A stretch of DNA of 64,000 bases from Lentzea cavernae (GTDB lineage: Bacteria > Actinomycetota > Actinomycetes > Mycobacteriales > Pseudonocardiaceae): the NCBI RefSeq assembly GCF_014653695.1, contig NZ_BNAR01000004.1, positions 390,645-454,644 on the forward strand, given 5' to 3'. A model generated the notes under the pieces. It was not told the origin of the DNA and searched no databases. It worked only from the letters and a program-made list of their open reading frames with translations. Numbering within the stretch: position 1 is the stretch's first letter; each line of letters begins with the position of its first letter. Below, one piece after another: positions 62,302 through 64,000 of the stretch. The translations under genes and the position numbers were made by a program.

Positions 62302-62770
62302 GCCAACTCTCCTATGCGTGTTGTCCAGCCGGGCAACTGCGCATGTCATCGTTGTCATCGGAAGTCGTGAAAACCTCGCCGACCAACGTCCACCACGCGG
62401 AACACATTGCTATTCCGGAGCGGATCCACTTTATCTCAATTGGCGGCCGTTATATCTCAACTGGCAGTCACCCCGCACTCGACATGGGATATGAAACAAC
62501 CCTTCACATTGGCCGCCTATGCTGTTTCCCATGATGGCGGAGCTGCCAGACCGATGTCAACGAGACCAAATGAGTCGGTCAATCTTTAGGAAGAACCCCA
62601 AAGTCAGAACGCCCCGGTGGATCAACTGAATCTGATGATTGGCGGGCATCCGCCTGCGACCGGACCGCCGCACGGCCCTCGACGATCAGACGTGAAAACC
62701 TGAAAAGGTATTCATCGGCGCACGCGGGTTCGGGCATCCCGGGGCGGCCCGGTGCCCCGGACAGCAGAAA
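62302..62770. other. Gene-free regulatory region upstream of the LAL gene
   Basis: About 470 bp without a convincing gene. It is less GC-rich than its surroundings, particularly 62400-62535. It holds the promoter of the LAL gene and a pair of 13-bp direct repeats (62432-62465). The short open frames here lack ribosome sites. Confidence 0.6.
62432..62465. promoter_or_regulatory. Direct repeats spaced by two helical turns
   Basis: TATCTCAATTGGC (62432-62444) and TATCTCAACTGGC (62453-62465) differ at one base and are offset by exactly 21 bp, so a protein dimer could bind both on one face of the DNA. They lie 131-165 nt upstream of the LAL gene start, in the most AT-rich part of the window. Confidence 0.45.
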
Positions 62771-62802
62771 CGGGCGGGATGGGGAGACCCCATTCCCGCC
62801 CG
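62771..62802. terminator. Hairpin downstream of the repeat-protein gene
   Basis: CGGGCGGGATGGGG and CCCCATTCCCGCCCG pair with one bulged base around a 3-nt loop, 20 nt beyond the stop of the minus-strand repeat protein (62823). Confidence 0.65.
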
Positions 62803-62822
62803 CTCCGCGGATGATCAGTCGG

Positions 62823-64000
62823 TCAGTCGCCCTCCACCTCGGTCGCGGACGTCGCCGTCGCGTCGGCGTCGCCGCCGTTGCCGCCGTTGCCGGTGTCACC
62901 GCCGTTGGTGGTGCTGTTGTTGGCGGCGAGGCCGGAGTCCCCCGTGGAGGTGACGCCGGAGTGGCCCGAACCCGTGCCGGTCAGGCAGTTCGAGTAGACG
63001 CACATGACCCACGCGTCGTTGTCACCGGTGTCGCCGGACGCGCCGGTGTGACCCGTGTTGCCGGACACCGCGGTGTTGGCGCTCACGGCGTGGCCGCCGT
63101 TGCCGGACGCCCCGCCGTTGCCCGCCGTGGCGGTCGCAGTGGCGTCGGAGTCGCTGTGGACGGCGTTGTCGTCGGCGTCGTCGGTGTCACTGTGGACGGT
63201 GACGTCCGATTCGGCGTCGTCCGACTCAGTCTGGACGGCGGCGAGTTCCGTTGTGGCGACGGCATCTCCGCCGTTGCCGCCGTTGCCCGTGTCACCGCCG
63301 TTGGTGCTGCTGTGGTTGGTGGCGTCGCCGGAGTCCCCCGTCGACGTGCTGCCGGAGTTGCCCGAACCCGTGCCGGTCGTGCAGGTGGCGTGGACGCACA
63401 TCACCCAGGCGTCGTTGTCGCCCGTGTCGCCGGAATCGCCGGAGTGGCCGGTGTTGCCGGAGACGGCGGCGTTGTGGCTGAAGGCGTTGCCGCCGTTGCC
63501 GGAGGAAGCGCCGTTGCCGGCCGTGGCGGTCGCCGCGGCCTCGGAGTCGCCGTGGACGCCGTCCTCGTCGTCCGACTCGGTCTCCGCGGCGGTGACCGCC
63601 GTGGCGTCGGCGTTCCCGCCGTTGCCGCCGTTGCCGGTGTCACCACCGTTGGTGCTGCTGTGGTTGGTGGCGTCGCCGGAGTTGCCCGTGGCAGTGGTGC
63701 CGGAGTGCCCGGAACCGGTGCCCGTCACGCACGTGGCGTGGACGCACATCACGTGCGCGTCGTTGTCACCGGTATCGCCGGAATCCCCGGAGTGGCCGGT
63801 GTTCCCCGACACCGCCGTGTTGTGGCTGACGGCGTGGCCGCCGTGCCAGGAGGGAGCTCCGTGCCCGGCGACAGCGGCCGCCGAGGTGTGGTGGCCGAGC
63901 CAGTCGCCGTGATCCCCATGTCCCGCACCGTGTCCGTACGACGGGTGGAACGGGTGGACGTCGGCGTTGGCGGTCGAACCGCCGGCCAGGACGAGACCAC
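62823..64000 (-). CDS. Secreted Gly/Asn/Asp-rich repeat protein with Cys-pair modules, 5' end outside window
   Basis: The frame is open from the right edge to the TGA at 62823, giving about 392 visible residues. The first visible residues (GLVLAGGSTANA) look like the end of a signal peptide; then comes a His/Gly-rich stretch (FHPSYGHGAGHGDHGDWLGHH). Three tandem modules of about 116-132 aa follow. Each contains VSGNTGHSGDSGDTGDNDA, a Cys pair (MCVHATC; MCVYSNC in the last), GNGGNGG and an acidic ESDD region. No known domain. The pattern suggests a secreted surface or matrix protein; function unknown. Confidence 0.75.
   Translation of the reverse strand, partial: GLVLAGGSTANADVHPFHPSYGHGAGHGDHGDWLGHHTSAAAVAGHGAPSWHGGHAVSHNTAVSGNTGHSGDSGDTGDNDAHVMCVHATCVTGTGSGHSGTTATGNSGDATNHSSTNGGDTGNGGNGGNADATAVTAAETESDDEDGVHGDSEAAATATAGNGASSGNGGNAFSHNAAVSGNTGHSGDSGDTGDNDAWVMCVHATCTTGTGSGNSGSTSTGDSGDATNHSSTNGGDTGNGGNGGDAVATTELAAVQTESDDAESDVTVHSDTDDADDNAVHSDSDATATATAGNGGASGNGGHAVSANTAVSGNTGHTGASGDTGDNDAWVMCVYSNCLTGTGSGHSGVTSTGDSGLAANNSTTNGGDTGNGGNGGDADATATSATEVEGD

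Noticed and set aside
62579-62899. Short minus-strand frame (106 codons) overlapping the repeat-protein 3' end
   Set aside because: It covers the terminator hairpin and has no ribosome site or recognisable sequence.
62823-64000. Possible CRISPR or satellite array because of strong periodic repeats
   Set aside because: Repeats are 350-400 bp, keep one open frame with conserved Cys pairs and lead back to a signal peptide; this is protein-coding.

Overview
This is high-GC actinomycete DNA. Genes are tightly packed, ATGA/GTGA stop-start overlaps are common, and many starts are GTG. The gene content (chromopyrrolic-acid-type bisindole cluster, secreted glycoside hydrolases, many TetR/MerR/XRE regulators) fits a Pseudonocardiales member of the Lentzea/Lechevalieria/Saccharothrix group. 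That placement is an inference; the window holds no rRNA or other marker.

1-7.2 kb: a truncated secreted subtilisin-type protease, a secreted GH76-like glycoside hydrolase, an ArsR-type regulator and an MFS exporter. 7.2-10.6 kb: a TetR regulator faces a cytochrome P450-ferredoxin-ferredoxin reductase operon across a spacer full of palindromes. 10.6-19.3 kb: a four-gene catabolic-looking operon (SDR, DJ-1/Hsp31-like, aldehyde dehydrogenase, fumarase-superfamily lyase) divergent from an XRE regulator, then a SnoaL-like protein, a MerR-MFS pair and a YihY-like membrane protein.

19.3-25.3 kb: a CDP-alcohol phosphatidyltransferase, then a four-gene carotenoid operon (CrtU-, CruF-, CruG- and CrtI-like). 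The 3' end of the crtI-like gene has been copied as a degenerate array. 25.5-37.6 kb: a DUF2795 protein, a secreted GH64 glucanase with a ricin-type lectin domain, DinB- and SnoaL-like proteins, two TetR regulators, a TreS-maltokinase pair, an SDR, a fatty-acid desaturase and several small proteins. 37.7-41.5 kb: a transglutaminase-like protein and an energy-stress partner-switching module (RsbQ-like hydrolase, PAS-PP2C phosphatase, STAS antagonist, RsbW-like ATPase).

41.6-62.3 kb is the most interesting part: a halogenated bisindole cluster. It has tryptophan oxidase (RebO-like), chromopyrrolic acid synthase (RebD-like, 1013 aa), RebC- and RebP-like enzymes, a PyrH-type tryptophan halogenase with flavin reductase, an antiporter-like exporter, a LAL regulator, three methyltransferases and two further flavin monooxygenases. 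There is no glycosyltransferase or deoxysugar gene. This matches the logic of indolotryptoline pathways (BE-54017/cladoniamide/borregomycin type) better than rebeccamycin or staurosporine. The window ends in a secreted Gly/Asn/Asp-rich repeat protein that runs off the right edge.

No tRNA, rRNA, CRISPR array or complete insertion sequence was seen.
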